Shown: one piece after another, positions 1 through 10,646 of the stretch
Layout: the number at the start of each line of letters is the position of its first letter
Position numbering within the stretch: position 1 is the first letter of the stretch
DNA from: Aurelia coerulea
Taxonomy: Eukaryota > Cnidaria > Scyphozoa > Semaeostomeae > Ulmaridae
Direction of reading: 5' to 3'
Length of the DNA stretch: 64,000 nucleotides
Assembly (NCBI GenBank): GCA_039566865.1
Contig: CM076949.1
Span: forward strand, 11,013,501-11,077,500
The notes under the pieces: model-generated
What the model saw: only the letters and a program-made list of their open reading frames with translations
Databases searched by the model: none
Told to the model about the DNA's origin: nothing
Program-made: the position numbers and the translations under genes

Positions 1-97
1 TGTATGTTTTTGTGGAAGTGTTTCTATGTATCGTTGTGAAATCAAGAAACAAACAAAAAATACTACAAAAGTATCCTATTGCTTTGCCTGTTGCTAA

Positions 98-569
98 GGG
101 ACAGTGCAAAGTTTATATTATAACATGGCCAGTGCAAAACGTAACGGGGCAACTACTTTTGCTGAGCTTTGTACAGAATTACAAAGCAATATGAACGAGG
201 CAGGAACTTTTTATGAGCTCAAGACGAATTTTGAGATAAGAATGGTTCATTTTGAAGACAACATTGTGAATCATGCAAGTCGAGAAATGCAGGAAGATGT
301 ATATGAAAATAATGCAAAATGTCCTTGTCAGTCGTTTGCAAGAATAAGTCATAAGGCGACAAGAATTGATTTTGTTATGGTCTTTGGTTAATTCTGTCTG
401 CGGTGATAAACAACATCTGTTGTTAAAGAATACGGGAGACACATTTTTCGAAGGAAAGGGTGACGGGCAGTTAGTTTTTTTGCAATAATTTCATACAGGG
501 AGGGCAGATTTTTTTGCAAGAATTTTTGTTCTCCACCGGCCATGTAATATAATAAATTTTGCACTGCCC
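98..569. mobile_element. MITE, possible PIF/Harbinger type (copy 1)
   Basis: This 472-bp element has imperfect terminal inverted repeats of about 30 bp beginning GGGACAGTGCAAA and ending TTTGCACTGCCC. TAA flanks it on both sides (95-97 and 570-572), which fits the 3-bp TWA target duplication of PIF/Harbinger elements. A second copy lies inverted at 39561-40025. The short open frames inside it are broken in the other copy, so they are probably not genes. The superfamily is inferred from TSD length only. Confidence 0.7.
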
Positions 570-776
570 TAACGATTGGACTCTATATTTAGAGTGACTG
601 TTGGGTAATCACTTCTTAAAAGCTTCCATAGGCTCTTAGCAGAAACCCACAAACCTTCACAATTCAAAATTTTGCACGATTTTACCATCGGCATGAACTT
701 GCCTGTTTCTGCAAAGCCTGCACGGAAGATTTAAGAAGTAATACACCCGTTGGTTTTTCCATAGTCTACTGTAATG

Positions 777-2185
777 GAGGGTGTAGAAGGGGTTTTGACT
801 AGCTGACTAACAGACTGTTTTGCACACTGACTAATGACTAATTTTGTTCAAAAGCATAGACTAATGACTAACTATATTCTGTAGTTGACTTTTGACTAAG
901 CCTATTTTTCTCTGCATTTAGTCAAAAGTACATTTGCACAGAGGCCAGAAGTAGCACAAACCCTGTTATTTCAGCAATGAATATCAAAAGGAATGGAAAA
1001 ACGACCAACTTTTACCACACAAAAAATATTCTTTTTAAAACAATCAGTGGCAGGAACGTGGGAAGCATCTCAAACTTGGGGGGCATGACACTTCAAGGGC
1101 ACTCTTTTCATTAAGTTAAAGGGGCACTCCCTGAGAATAAACGGGCATTTCTTTGTTACTTGAAAAATTTTGGGGGAAGCACGTGCCCCCAATGCCCCCC
1201 TTCGGTTCCTACGTCTCTGCTCAGTGGTAGGCTGAGATTTTTCAATTCTTCTTCTTTCCTTCTTCAGCATCAATATCTCGAGAATGGGGCCAGAAAATGA
1301 TTGTAACACATATCAATTTTGTGTTCCCTCTTCTTCCTCCATTCAGGAAAGCACTTCTACCCTGACTGTTCAATTCAAAAATATTTTGGGTTACCCATGG
1401 TTATACCTCTAGGTCAAGCAAGGGACACAAAACGACCTTATCGTGTAGTACAGTAGTCAGCAATCTGGTTCTATCTTGACGTTTTCGGCGGAAGAAACGG
1501 TATATTTTATCACACACGCAATTACAACACAATTTTTGGCACTATCTTGGGGCAAAGGTGATGGAATGTTTTGGGAGAATAACTGGTCTTCCTGACAAAG
1601 AAATAAGCAATCCAATTGTGACGTGCATATCTTTGGCTGCATAGAAATAGTTATGTTTGGCTGTATGCAATATAATGTCACTCATTGAGTAGCCTGCGTG
1701 CAGACTTTACTATTGTGAAGGAGTTAGAGGTGAAAAGGGAAAGGTACCTTTACCTTTCCCTTTCCCTTTTCGCCTCTAACTCCTCCACAATAGTAAAGTC
1801 TGCACGCAGGCTACTCATTACGCCGTTCTCAGGGATCTACAACTATATGATGGTGGTGTCAGCAGGAAGCCTGGTATTGAGATACATAGGCCACTTCTGT
1901 CATGTTCTAATCGAAAAAGGGGACAAATAAGGTGTTTATGTATAACAGTTTCACCCGCAGCTTGGCACTCAAATTATTAAAACTGGTGGTGCACCCACGA
2001 AATCAGAGTTAACGTAAAAGAAAATTTGATTAATTTCCCATTCAGTCATAGGTAATTACTGCAGTTTATCATACACTTTTGCATAGAAGAGCTCATAACA
2101 GAAATTTCACTTTCAAAGGAAAGTTTGACTAATTGAAGCCAAATGTCTTGACTAGTGACTAGCGGTACCCCCTTTCTACACCCTC
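777..2185. mobile_element. Non-autonomous hAT-like element
   Basis: The ends are inverted: GAGGGTGTAGAAGGGG on the left and CCCCCTTTCTACACCCTC on the right. GTAATG is duplicated directly outside (771-776 and 2186-2191). Trimming one base from each end gives an 8-bp TSD with two mismatches, the hAT pattern. Subterminal DNA (about 795-900 and 2120-2165) is rich in GACTAA/GACTAG motifs, typical of subterminal transposase-binding repeats. No transposase frame is visible. A 132-bp hairpin is nested at 1686-1817. Confidence 0.7.
1686..1817. repeat. Near-perfect 132-bp hairpin (palindromic MITE)
   Basis: The outer sequence TGAGTAGCCTGCGTGCAGAC returns inverted as GTCTGCACGCAGGCTACTCA. The roughly 63-bp arms meet near 1751 with almost no loop and only a few mismatches. 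It lies inside the hAT-like element at 777-2185 and is probably a nested foldback MITE. No clear target duplication was found. Confidence 0.75.
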
Positions 2186-2431
2186 GTAATGAGTTTTGTG
2201 ACGAACTTTACCAACATGCGGTTCCTTTGATGAGAAATCAGAGCCTAAGAAAAACCATAATGTGAAAAGAAAGAGAACGTAAATCACATCAATATGATGA
2301 TAGCGTATTATATTTACAACATCAATTCAGGATAATATTTGCATCCTACGTTTTCGAATTAAACAATCATTTGATAAAAATATGGAATAAAATTACAGCC
2401 AGAAATGCAAAGCAAACTGGCAAGGATTGGT

Positions 2432-3433
2432 TCATGAATATGAGTTGCAAATTTTTATGGCTGCATTTTTTTCGTCCTTTGGTGATTTCTGAGATCCTCG
2501 TAACTTTTTCTTCGCTCTGTCTAACTTTTGTTTACATGCGGACGTTGTTCGCCTTATCAGCTCCTTTGCAGAACTTTGTCGTCGAAAGTTTTTGAATTCG
2601 GGAGATTCCGAACCACTGTCATATTTGGGCTCGGGCGATGAAGGCCGACTGTCTGAATCTGAACTTGAATTAAAAAGAGCTTTGTCCGTCTCAAGAGAAA
2701 ACGTCCTTTGACGAGTAACTGGTCTGTCAATATCTAATAAATTTTCGTCACTCCTCCTCAACAATTCTTTCTGCTGCAGAGCTTTCTTTTTCTTTGATTT
2801 TTTGCGCAAACTTAATGTCCTTGAGAAACTGCCATTTCTCTTCTCGGTCGGCAATGCTGCGCTAGGATCAACTTCGACCAGCTCCGGAATGTATAAGTTC
2901 AATAATCCGTGGAAAGCTTCAGTTACATTGCTGTCCTCCTTTGCGGAAACTTCGACGAAGTCACAAGTAACATCTCCAACGCTGATGTCTCTTGCAAAAT
3001 CAAGTGCGTCTTTCTTTGGGACTTTTCTTCTGGACTCAAGCTCCAGTTTATTGCCGATAAGTACAATTTTGATTTCGTTACCATCACCCTTGACAGCTTT
3101 GATTTCATCAACGAGGACTTTGGCCTGCTGGAATGATTTCTTGTCTGCGATCGAATAAACAACTACAAACGCATTAGCTTTGGAAATCGACCATTTTTTC
3201 ATGGCTGGGAACTCAAATGTACCCGAAGTGTCGATCAGCAAGCAAACACATGTAGAGCCATGATGATCGACAACATGTTGGAAATGATCCTCTATTGTTG
3301 CGACGTGTTTCTCACTAAATCCATCCTCTGTAAATCGTTTGATCAAGGAAGTCTTCCCAACACAGGCCCCTCCAAGCACTGCAATTCGATACTCGAAAAT
3401 ATAATTGCTGCGTCTTGCTTTACCACGCTCCAT
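2432..3433 (-). CDS. Ras-family small GTPase, RasD/Di-Ras-like, with long basic tail
   Basis: This is a single-exon 333-residue frame. The frame is also open with a GTG two codons upstream, but the first ATG (3431-3433) has a good Kozak context (AAGATGG), so it is taken as the start. Visible GTPase motifs are the P-loop GGACVGKT (residues 21-28), switch I with TIED (Thr46), DTSG (68-71) followed by TFEFPAM, NKLE (128-131) and SAK (163-165). The DTxGxxxFPAM form is typical of RasD/Rhes and Di-Ras proteins. Positions equivalent to Ras Gly12, Gly13 and Gln61 are Ala, Cys and Thr, so GTP hydrolysis is probably atypical. After about residue 185 comes a 150-residue Ser/Lys/Arg-rich tail with a KKSKKKK run. 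The C-terminus (CNSYS) is not a CaaX box, so prenylation is doubtful and membrane contact may rely on the basic stretch. At 333 residues it is longer than RasD proteins (about 270-280). No intron signals were seen. The exact subfamily is inferred. Confidence 0.9.
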   Translation of the reverse strand: MERGKARRSNYIFEYRIAVLGGACVGKTSLIKRFTEDGFSEKHVATIEDHFQHVVDHHGSTCVCLLIDTSGTFEFPAMKKWSISKANAFVVVYSIADKKSFQQAKVLVDEIKAVKGDGNEIKIVLIGNKLELESRRKVPKKDALDFARDISVGDVTCDFVEVSAKEDSNVTEAFHGLLNLYIPELVEVDPSAALPTEKRNGSFSRTLSLRKKSKKKKALQQKELLRRSDENLLDIDRPVTRQRTFSLETDKALFNSSSDSDSRPSSPEPKYDSGSESPEFKNFRRQSSAKELIRRTTSACKQKLDRAKKKLRGSQKSPKDEKNAAIKICNSYS

Positions 3434-4865
3434 CTTCACCAGTGAGTCTTAACAAATGCTTGATACAAGTCCGATTTCGTGTGGATGCTTTACTGGAGTA
3501 TTAATGCCGAGTTTACTGGTTGTGGATCAGTATACTGCCATTGTCTGTCTCATGTCGACTTTGACTTGCACATAACAACATATCTTGTAATTGAATACGA
3601 TCCGTAATCCGATATGTGAGTTATATCTCCAAAGGAAATGCAACCATGCGAATAGCATTTGCATGGAATTAATCAAAAGTTGAAACCTTTCTTCTAAAAC
3701 CCACTATTATGGTGGCCCAGTTTATCCCGGTGCGTGTTATCGAATTGGCTCAGCCAAGGCTTGTCAGGGCTAAACGTGAGTCAACTGCGCAATCACAAAG
3801 CTATGACGTAAACTAAGATGTACAGCACTGTAAATCTTTCATAAAAACTGCGTATGTCGGTTTTAAATAACTGCTCGAGTAGGATGAAAGTCAAATCTGT
3901 ACTCTTGGAAGCTGAAAATGGATACTTCTCAAGCAAAATATAGATTGTGAGGAGCGTAATAATATTGATAATCAGGAGGAATTTGAAATATCCTTTAAAG
4001 AATTTGATGAATGAAAAATATGCGGTAAACAATGTGTCTTCATGGGCTAATGGCATGTTAAGACAGTCCTTATTGAAATAGGTCTGTGGTTTCAAAGTGA
4101 CAATAAACGCCTAATCCGATGCCCAGCCCGTATCTCTGGTTAGTCACGATATCAATAGAATTGGTTAGTCTGGTTACTTTATGAGACAATTCAGGGGCCT
4201 CATCACTTAATCTTTGTACCAGGATGTTAGTCAGCACAACCATCCAAGGCCCAAAATCTGTCTGTCAAGTATTCATGGCCAAAACCTGTCAAAATAGAAA
4301 TCTGATATAATAAATCTTTGAAACAATTACCTATTGAACCGAATTTCCTTTGTAAAAGAGATCACAGTCATATCTAATTGCTTTACAACCAATGATAACT
4401 GCAGTTGTAGATTTTTTGGGGCTTGAATTGCAAGGAACGTTTTGGTAAAATTCTTGATTTTTATTATATGCCACCAAACCACCACGTTTTACTGTTGAAG
4501 AAAAAATCATTGTAGACTGGAGGATTGAGCCATGCGTTTAATCCTTTTGCTCTATGGGTGCCCGAAACACAGAGTTAAGTCTGATTGAATTCCATAGAAT
4601 GAATTTTGTTAATGGTTACAACCCTGATTAAGGTTACTGTAACTGTTCAGACGACAAATTTTCGATTTTTCGTTTTCGTCATAATCTGATAGTATAAGTA
4701 TTTGAGGACTGTTTAATGTCAAAACAACTGGTGCGTTTCGCGTGATTACAGAATCCCGGATTAAATTGTGAAATGCAAATAGGAATCTCTTTTTCAATTT
4801 CCACTTACATTGTGGGTTTAGTTTCTCCCTTTCTAACTTTGACATGACATCTGATCATCATCATA
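3434..4865. other. Upstream spacer of the Ras-like gene
   Basis: About 1.4 kb of AT-rich sequence should include the promoter of the minus-strand Ras-like gene, but I could not place a TATA box or initiator with confidence. A 100-codon minus-strand frame (3793-4095) with one hydrophobic stretch has no recognisable family and is probably chance. A short segment near 4715-4750 (core AACTGGTGCGTTTCG) recurs inverted near 18090-18125, so part of this spacer is repeat-derived. Confidence 0.4.
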
Positions 4866-5241
4866 CTTGTTGGGGAGACAAGATCGCTTTGTCCGAAGAA
4901 ACTTATACGCCCGGGGGGAGGGGTACTCATATATTTTTCCGTACGGGGACGTGCCGCCGAACAGGGTACCTTTTTCAAGATTCCTACTCCGGGACAGGGT
5001 ATCACTTTCGTATGGTCGGCTCCATGACAGGGGCACAGGGTCCATATTTTGTATAATTGACTACATATCGTCGTTGTAAGCCATTTTCACTCCGCGAATA
5101 TGATTTAAATCGTTTGGATGGCAACATTTCTGCATTTTCTGATAGATTTCTATCAAATTTCCATCAAATTCCCAGGGCAGCCAGGGGGGGAAGCATGGGT
5201 TCCTCGGGTGAAGCGCATCTCGTCTCCCCAACAAATACATA
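4866..5241. mobile_element. TIR element enclosing part of a CCCGGGGG-ended repeat
   Basis: TTGTTGGGGAGACAAGAT at the left is mirrored at the right as ATCTCGTCTCCCCAACAA. Inside, from about 4911, lies one end of the repeat seen complete at 27137-27517 (CCCGGGGG, then a GTACTCATAT-like stretch, then GGGGACGTGCC). Its partner end is absent, so that copy is truncated. No convincing TSD was found. The short frames on both strands are by-products of the palindrome. Confidence 0.55.
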
Positions 5242-5302
5242 TACTTGCTCACGAATCGTACACCGTCACACAGGTCACACGATGGCGATCGGGTTTGTAA
5301 TA

Positions 5303-5591
5303 CTCTTATTTTTTATAAGAAACTGCCCAAAAGAAACTCTACTCGCAGATCGCCAAAAATTAAGAAACTCCAGTACTGGGAAAATATAAGTTAAGAAACT
5401 ATTTATTTTGATAAAGGAAATCCTTGACATAGATTTACTTTATTTTCACATGTTTCTTTGGTAGTGAACATGAAGATTGTTATGGGAACCTCTAAACAAC
5501 TCGTAAGAAACTCTGAGTACTCAATATCTGATAATTTTAAGAAACTTTCAGTACTGGCCCAAATTCTTAGTTTGTCATAATAAAATACGTG
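5303..5591. mobile_element. TAAGAAACT-family MITE (TA target)
   Basis: Flanked by TA (5301-5302 and 5592-5593). The left end is CTCTTATTTTTTATAAG and the right end is ATAATAAAATACGTG. The interior repeats the motif (TA)AGAAACT several times. It shares the stretch around CGCCAAAAATTAAGAAACTC with the copy at 8666. The termini are more diverged than in the copies at 11981, 35456 and 44529. Confidence 0.6.
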
Positions 5592-5869
5592 TAGGGCATC
5601 AAGCCATTGACACCGTTACCAGTCTTGCATTTGTGATTCGAGAGGAAATTTATTTCGAAAAAAGTTTGGTAGACGTAATGAAGGACTTAATATACGAGAG
5701 GGTCGTTTAGGGGTTCCAGGGAACAGGGGAACATGCATAATGTATCCAAGGAACAAGGGAACATGGCCAAAATTAAAAAGGAACAAGGGAACTTCAGATC
5801 TTATCCAGGGATCAGGGAAGTTTCTATATGTAATAATTAATTCAAGGATTTTCACATTCAATGGAATTT

Positions 5870-7020
5870 ACTTCTGCCAAAGCAAAAGATGGTCCTTGAG
5901 ATTCATTTTAAGCCAAAGTAACGGTGTCTCTTTGAAAACTTTTCCTTCACAAATTATTACAGGATCGTCAAGACTTCCATCTTGGGGACAAGCAAATTGG
6001 ATTGTGACAAATGCAAACAAGGGAAAGTGTGGTGGTGGTGTGGGTTGGGCAAACACTTTCTCAAATGTGGTGATTTATGAAAAACTGTTACAAAGTTATG
6101 AACGTTTCCAATTTGGCACTTATTAAAGATGGTTTCTAACTTGGCACTGGTGGAGATGGGATGAAGACAGGCATTCTAAAAATCAACTTAACTTAAAACG
6201 TTTTCCTGGGGATGCCGATCTATAAAGCAACTGTTACAAAATGATCAACAATTCTGTTTAGCACCGGCTAACATGGTATCGGTAGAACTGTTCCCAGCCA
6301 AAGTAAAAGGCTTGACCTCAGCAATTTTCCTGGAGGCTTGGCTTCGCCCTCGATCCCACTCACTTTACCACTCTCTCATTTTACTACCGAAAGGAGACAC
6401 AAATCACTGTTCAATTATGAGTTCTTTCCAAGCCTCAGAAAGTTGTTTACATGACAGCAAAGAGATGACGATTTGTAAACTATTGGAAAGCGTAATGCTT
6501 AACGCCTGGAGCGGAGGGTATTTTAGCCTGAGATCAGGCTCACTTCGTTGAAAAATTAAAGATAAGGGACGTGCCGCCCAACTTTTAGGGAAAGTCCAAT
6601 GGTTAAGGATTTTCCGTCCATTTTCATACTCATTTTTAAGGATTTTGGGGCGAAAGCCTGTTGAACTTCCCAGGAATCAAGTTTCATTTCGAAAGACGGT
6701 CCTCGAGATTCCTTTGAAACCGAAGAGAAAATAGCTGGGTATAGGTTGGGTAAGAATTTTCCGAGAAATGTCACATCTTCCATTTTTAGCACTGGCAAAT
6801 GTGGAATCATGGGATGCATTCTAAGCCAAAGTAAAGGATGTTCCTTCACGCAATTTCCTCCTGCTCTTGATTTATAGGATAACTGTCACAAACCTATCAA
6901 AGTTTCCTTGTCACTATTGGCAAGCATGATATTGGGAGATGCATTCTAAGCCAAAGTGAAGGGCGTGGTCCTAAAAATTTTCCTGCGTGCCTCGCCCGCA
7001 GACCCCCTCATTTCAATACC
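5870..7020 (+). repeat. Degenerate array of the hAT-associated ~131-bp unit
   Basis: Several diverged units share the core GCATTCTAAGCCAAAGT, followed by a short variable block, AAATTTTCC, and later ATAACTGTCACAAA. Clear cores are near 5915, 6295, 6825 and 6945. This is the reverse complement of the tandem unit at 18851-19430. One unit ends in the GGCTTCGCCC-type motif that also occurs near 10235. Frames in this stretch are not conserved between units. Confidence 0.6.
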
Positions 7021-8255
7021 CCCACATAATTTACGCTGGCCAAGCTGCTGCACAAAGGAGGAAAAGGTAGCTAATCACACCAAAGGTATTATCTGTCATG
7101 TCGAGGGAGTGGGGGGGGGGGTTAGTATATTTGTCCGACGGGAATGTGCCGTTTTTCAGGGTATCGTTTTCACCAATTCTTTTCTAGAGCAGGGTATCAA
7201 AAGAAGGCAAATTTTCTGGAGCCGGTTGTCAAAACATGTCACAAGGGGAAATGGTGTTAGATCGATTTGTTATTTAGTCCATTTTGTGTGTTTTGGAGTA
7301 TACTTTTTTACCGATTTTTTTCTACAATCGGCTGTCATTTGAAGGGAACAATTCTGGAGCCGGGTAATTTTTTTCGTGGGTACATCTCAGTGCAAGTTTA
7401 GGTTACGTACACCTTCCCCCCAGGATTTTATTCAGAAGATAAATCAGAACTGACTATCCAAGAGCGTGTTACAATCTCCTGGCACATGTCTTAGAACATA
7501 GAGATCAAGCAAGTAAAGGTAAATTCAGGCATGCATAATGTTCAAACCTTCCTGGGAGCGGTAGAAATTCTCTGAAAACCTGCCTGCATATCAATTTTGT
7601 AAAGCTAGGGTAGAAAAGCCTATTACCAGAACCAGTAATAATGCAGGTATCAGACAGTAAGTTTTTGCACATGGAGCAACGAAACGATTAATCATATATT
7701 CAACAGCAGAACATGAGCAATTTGTACCATTTGTTTGCTTTTACTCATCATCTTACTGCAATTACATTTCATCAAAAACTATTTGAGAAAAACTGCCTGC
7801 AAAATATTGCTTTGGAAAAGCTGCCTGGTTGTTCCCACGTTCCCATTTTTATGCACGCCTGGGTAAATTACTAGAGGAAGAGGAGGAACCACACCACACA
7901 TGAAACGATAAGACGCTCATCTGGAAGCAGTAAAGAATTTTCCAGGATTTATACAATTTGAAGGAACGAGAATGATAGCAAAAGAAAAAGAAAATTCCCG
8001 GGAGCACATTTTGAGATGTTTGCCTCTCTCCTCATCATTGTGCGATACTGATGCAAATGATCAAATGATTTTAGTTGTAACACTTTAAGAAGTAGCTGCA
8101 TAACATTGGTCATTTGTTTGTTTTAAAATGTGTTTTAATGTTTTATCAACACAACCCAGTTTTCATTATTTTTACGTTTGTCTTCCTCTTGGAAAAACTT
8201 TCAAAAATAAGCATAGCTAAAATATCGACTGTCAATGTGAAAAATATACCTACCA
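7020..8255. other. Spacer with a partial GGGGG-ended repeat
   Basis: Near 7095-7210 a run of G is followed by TTAGTATATTTGTCCGACGG, a diverged relative of the left end of the 27137 element. The rest is AT-rich with no gene-like frame or recognised repeat. Confidence 0.4.
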
Positions 8256-8361
8256 AACTCCAGGGAACAAGCGGATTTTCTCAAGGGAACAGGGGAACAA
8301 GCGGAAATTTAACAGGGAAAAGGGGAACATAGACCCCCCCTAAACGACCCTCACTAGGAAC

Positions 8362-8585
8362 GGGGAACTTAAAATGGGGAACTTTAAAACGGGGAACTTT
8401 AAAAAGGGGAACTTTAAAACGGGGAACTTTAAAATGGGGAACTTTAAAATGGGGAACTTTAAAACGGGGAACGGGGAACAAGGAACGGGGAACTTTAAAA
8501 TGGGGAACTTTAAAACGGGGAACTTTAAAACGGGGAACTTTAAAAAGGGGAACTTTAAAACGGGGAACTTTAAAATGGGGAACTT
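8362..8585. repeat. 15-bp minisatellite (GGGGAACTTTAAAAN)
   Basis: About 14 units of GGGGAACTTTAAAAC, with the last base varying C/T/A, are interrupted once by a short AACAAGGAAC variant. Because the period is divisible by three, both strands stay open (a GNFKx repeat on plus and VPxFK on minus). These apparent proteins are therefore a product of the repeat. Confidence 0.93.
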
Positions 8586-8665
8586 GGGCTTCTTTGCTTG
8601 AACGCGCCATCCTCAGATTTGAAACGAGCATGGCATCCTTATTGCCGTATTTATATTTGAGTTTA

Positions 8666-8890
8666 CACGTATTTTTTACAAGAAACTGCCTATTTTATAT
8701 AAGAAACTCAACTCTCGGATCGCCAAAAATTAAGAAACTCCAATACTGGGAAAAAGGAAATCTTTGACATATTTTTGTTTTATTTTCACTTGTTTCCTGT
8801 ATGACATTTCTCCGAAGGTGCTTGAGTAATGTCTAAACATAGGAAAATCTTAAAGTAGAGTACTCAAAATCTGATAATTTCAAGAAAAAT
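8666..8890. mobile_element. TAAGAAACT-family MITE, right end lost
   Basis: Preceded by TA, it starts CACGTATTTTTTACAAGAAAC and then matches the 5303 copy (CGCCAAAAATTAAGAAACTC, then a TACTGGGAAA stretch). No matching right terminus precedes unrelated sequence near 8890. Confidence 0.6.
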
Positions 8891-9007
8891 TCAACAATTA
8901 TCTATTGTTTATTTTGTTTTTATTAGAAGCTAGTTCTGTTCAGAGTTTTGTTCAGTTTCATAGCATCAGATTAAATTGTCCAATAATCTAGAGTCTTTTT
9001 CTCACTT

Positions 9008-9110
9008 TCTTATTTATCCACGGTAGCCCCGTCAGTCAGTATGACTGATTTTCAGGGGGCCGTGCCAAAAACCTTACAAATTAAAAATCTACTGAAATTA
9101 ATGACGGGAA
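9008..9110 (-). mobile_element. 3' end fragment of a LINE
   Basis: In minus orientation this matches the 3'UTR of the LINE ending near 23188: a hairpin formed by CACGGCCCCCTG and a GGGGC...CGTGG partner, then AT-rich sequence. The same module ends the LINEs at 41.4 kb and 47.05 kb. Only the tail survives and no reverse transcriptase is attached. Confidence 0.65.
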
Positions 9111-9259
9111 AAGGAAACCATACCCAGAACAGATTTTATGTCGCTAGCTATGGGAGGAAAATTGAAATAGTTGCAAAGGTGCGCTCGCAAGCAGTTTGTA
9201 AAAACCCCGTAAAACCTGATGGCAATGAGGGTGCCCCTCGCAGCTATAATATCTCCATC

Positions 9260-10638
9260 CAGGGGCGGACTGGCCAGTCGGGCCCCCACCAGCAAGGGCC
9301 CTTTTGGGCCCCTTCAATGCTTCAAAAAGTACTTTCAGATGGTTGTTTTTGGCCTAACTTTGTAAAAGTTGCAAAGCAACTAATGAGGAAAGCAACCAAA
9401 ATGGTTATGAAGGGCCCAGTAATAATTCTTTTAACAGTGAAAGTTTGTCTATCTGGCATTGAAGAATGTCATTGAGTGCAACTGGGCCCCGATGAACTGG
9501 ATGGCTTCTGACTGGCAGACAAAAAGTTATAGGGAATCTGCAAATGTAGAAACTGGAGTGCTTCAGGCCTGAGGGGCCCAATAGAGAGATGATCAAGGTT
9601 CGAGGAACATGTGTAGTAAACAGGGGCCCTTCTCACTTAATCTCTGGCCCTTGCCAGAAGAAAATTTAGTAGATTGACTTGAAAAAAAGTTGTTTTAGGT
9701 GATTTTCAAGCTCTGCTTTCAAGGACTTCTCACAGGAAAGATTTTTGTCAACAGTAATCATTTCCTTCAGCAAAAGGTAAAATTTCACAAGCGAAGTATT
9801 TCCAATGATCTGAAGCATTTTTCATCGAAATTTTCCGTTAGAAAAAGCAGAGGCATCGCAACGGATAAGGCTGGGGCTGAGGTGCATTTACCCTCCCTTA
9901 GGATTGTTGAGGCTTCCATTTTGGAAACAGGCAAACTGGATTATGAGAAACGCTTAAGACAAAAGCACACGTGTTTGCGCAAGAACTTTCCAAGGTGGTC
10001 ATTCATAGAAAACTGTGACAAAATTATGAAAATTTCCATTGGTTAAAATGGGATGAAGACAGGTATTCTGAGGCAAAGAAAATGATCTTTGATCTAAAAG
10101 TTTCCTACGGATGCTGATTAATAAAAACTTGTTACAAAATGATCAAAAGTCCATTTTAGTGCCAGCTATTATGGGATCTGTAGAAGCGTTCTGAGCCAAA
10201 GTAGAGGGCGTTTCCCCAAAAAATTTTCAGAGGGCTTCGCCCCCGACCCCATCATTCTTCTTTGTTCCAACTTTGCCCTGGCCAAGCCACTGCGCATGTC
10301 CTCGTACCAAGATCGCTGTTCTTGCGTTCAACTTATAGATGCTCATAGGTCTATATACCCTGGGTACCAGAGCCTCAAAATTTTAATTTTTTTATTTTAT
10401 CATTTTTGGCTCTGGTACCCAGGGTAAGGTCTATATCAAGAATTGTATTCTTCAGTGATAGCTTGAGAACGAAGATAGCAAAATGCAGCGCATCGAAAGA
10501 CCATTCAAATCACTAAAAATGATTTCAGTACCATTTTAAGCCAATCTAAGGAGCATGCATGCAAAAAAAATTTGTTGGTCTTGGGCCCCTTTATGGCTGA
10601 ATCGCCCGGGCCCTAATAATACTGCCAGTCCGCCCCTG
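9260..10638. mobile_element. Non-autonomous hAT element with perfect 8-bp TSD
   Basis: The terminal inverted repeats are CAGGGGCGGACTGGCCAGT and its near-mirror ACTGCCAGTCCGCCCCTG. TCTCCATC is duplicated exactly at 9252-9259 and 10639-10646. The CAGGGGCGGACTGG terminus and 8-bp TSD are typical of hAT elements. The 1,379-bp interior has no transposase. It carries diverged copies of the 131-bp unit (about 10030-10260) and a 71-bp micro-element at 10356-10426. GGGCCC-rich stretches lie just inside both ends. Confidence 0.9.
10356..10426. mobile_element. 71-bp micro-MITE with 9-bp target duplication
   Basis: TACCCTGGGTACCAGAGCC and its exact reverse complement bound only about 33 bp of A/T-rich sequence. 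AGGTCTATA is duplicated at 10347-10355 and 10427-10435. It inserted into the hAT element 9260-10638, so it is younger. A partial relative (CTGGGTAACCAGAGCCTC) occurs near 26237. Confidence 0.85.
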
Positions 10639-10646
10639 TCTCCATC

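Larger units (their letters stand above)
5698..8352. mobile_element. Possible composite TIR element (boundaries tentative)
   Basis: GAGGGTCGTTTAGGGG at the left (about 5700) is mirrored by CCCCTAAACGACCCTC near 8337-8352. GGGAACAAGGGAAC-type repeats follow each end internally, at about 5718-5800 and 8260-8330. The segment contains degenerate 131-bp units. No target duplication was identified, and two separate small repeats sharing this terminus would look the same. Confidence 0.35.

Noticed and set aside
3434..3439. Starting the Ras-like protein at the upstream in-frame GTG
   Set aside because: Eukaryotic initiation is expected at ATG. The ATG two codons later has a good Kozak context and leaves the GTPase domain intact.
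3793..4095. A 100-residue membrane protein upstream of the Ras-like gene
   Set aside because: AT-rich chance frame with one hydrophobic stretch, no family, promoter or splice context.
5698..8352. A confident 2.65-kb transposon bounded by GAGGGTCGTTTAGGGG
   Set aside because: No target duplication was found and each end sits in its own GGGAAC-type repeat, so only a tentative entry is given.
8281..8631. Repetitive open frames on both strands (GNFKx / VPxFK)
   Set aside because: They follow entirely from a 15-bp tandem repeat, with no start context, domain or conservation.
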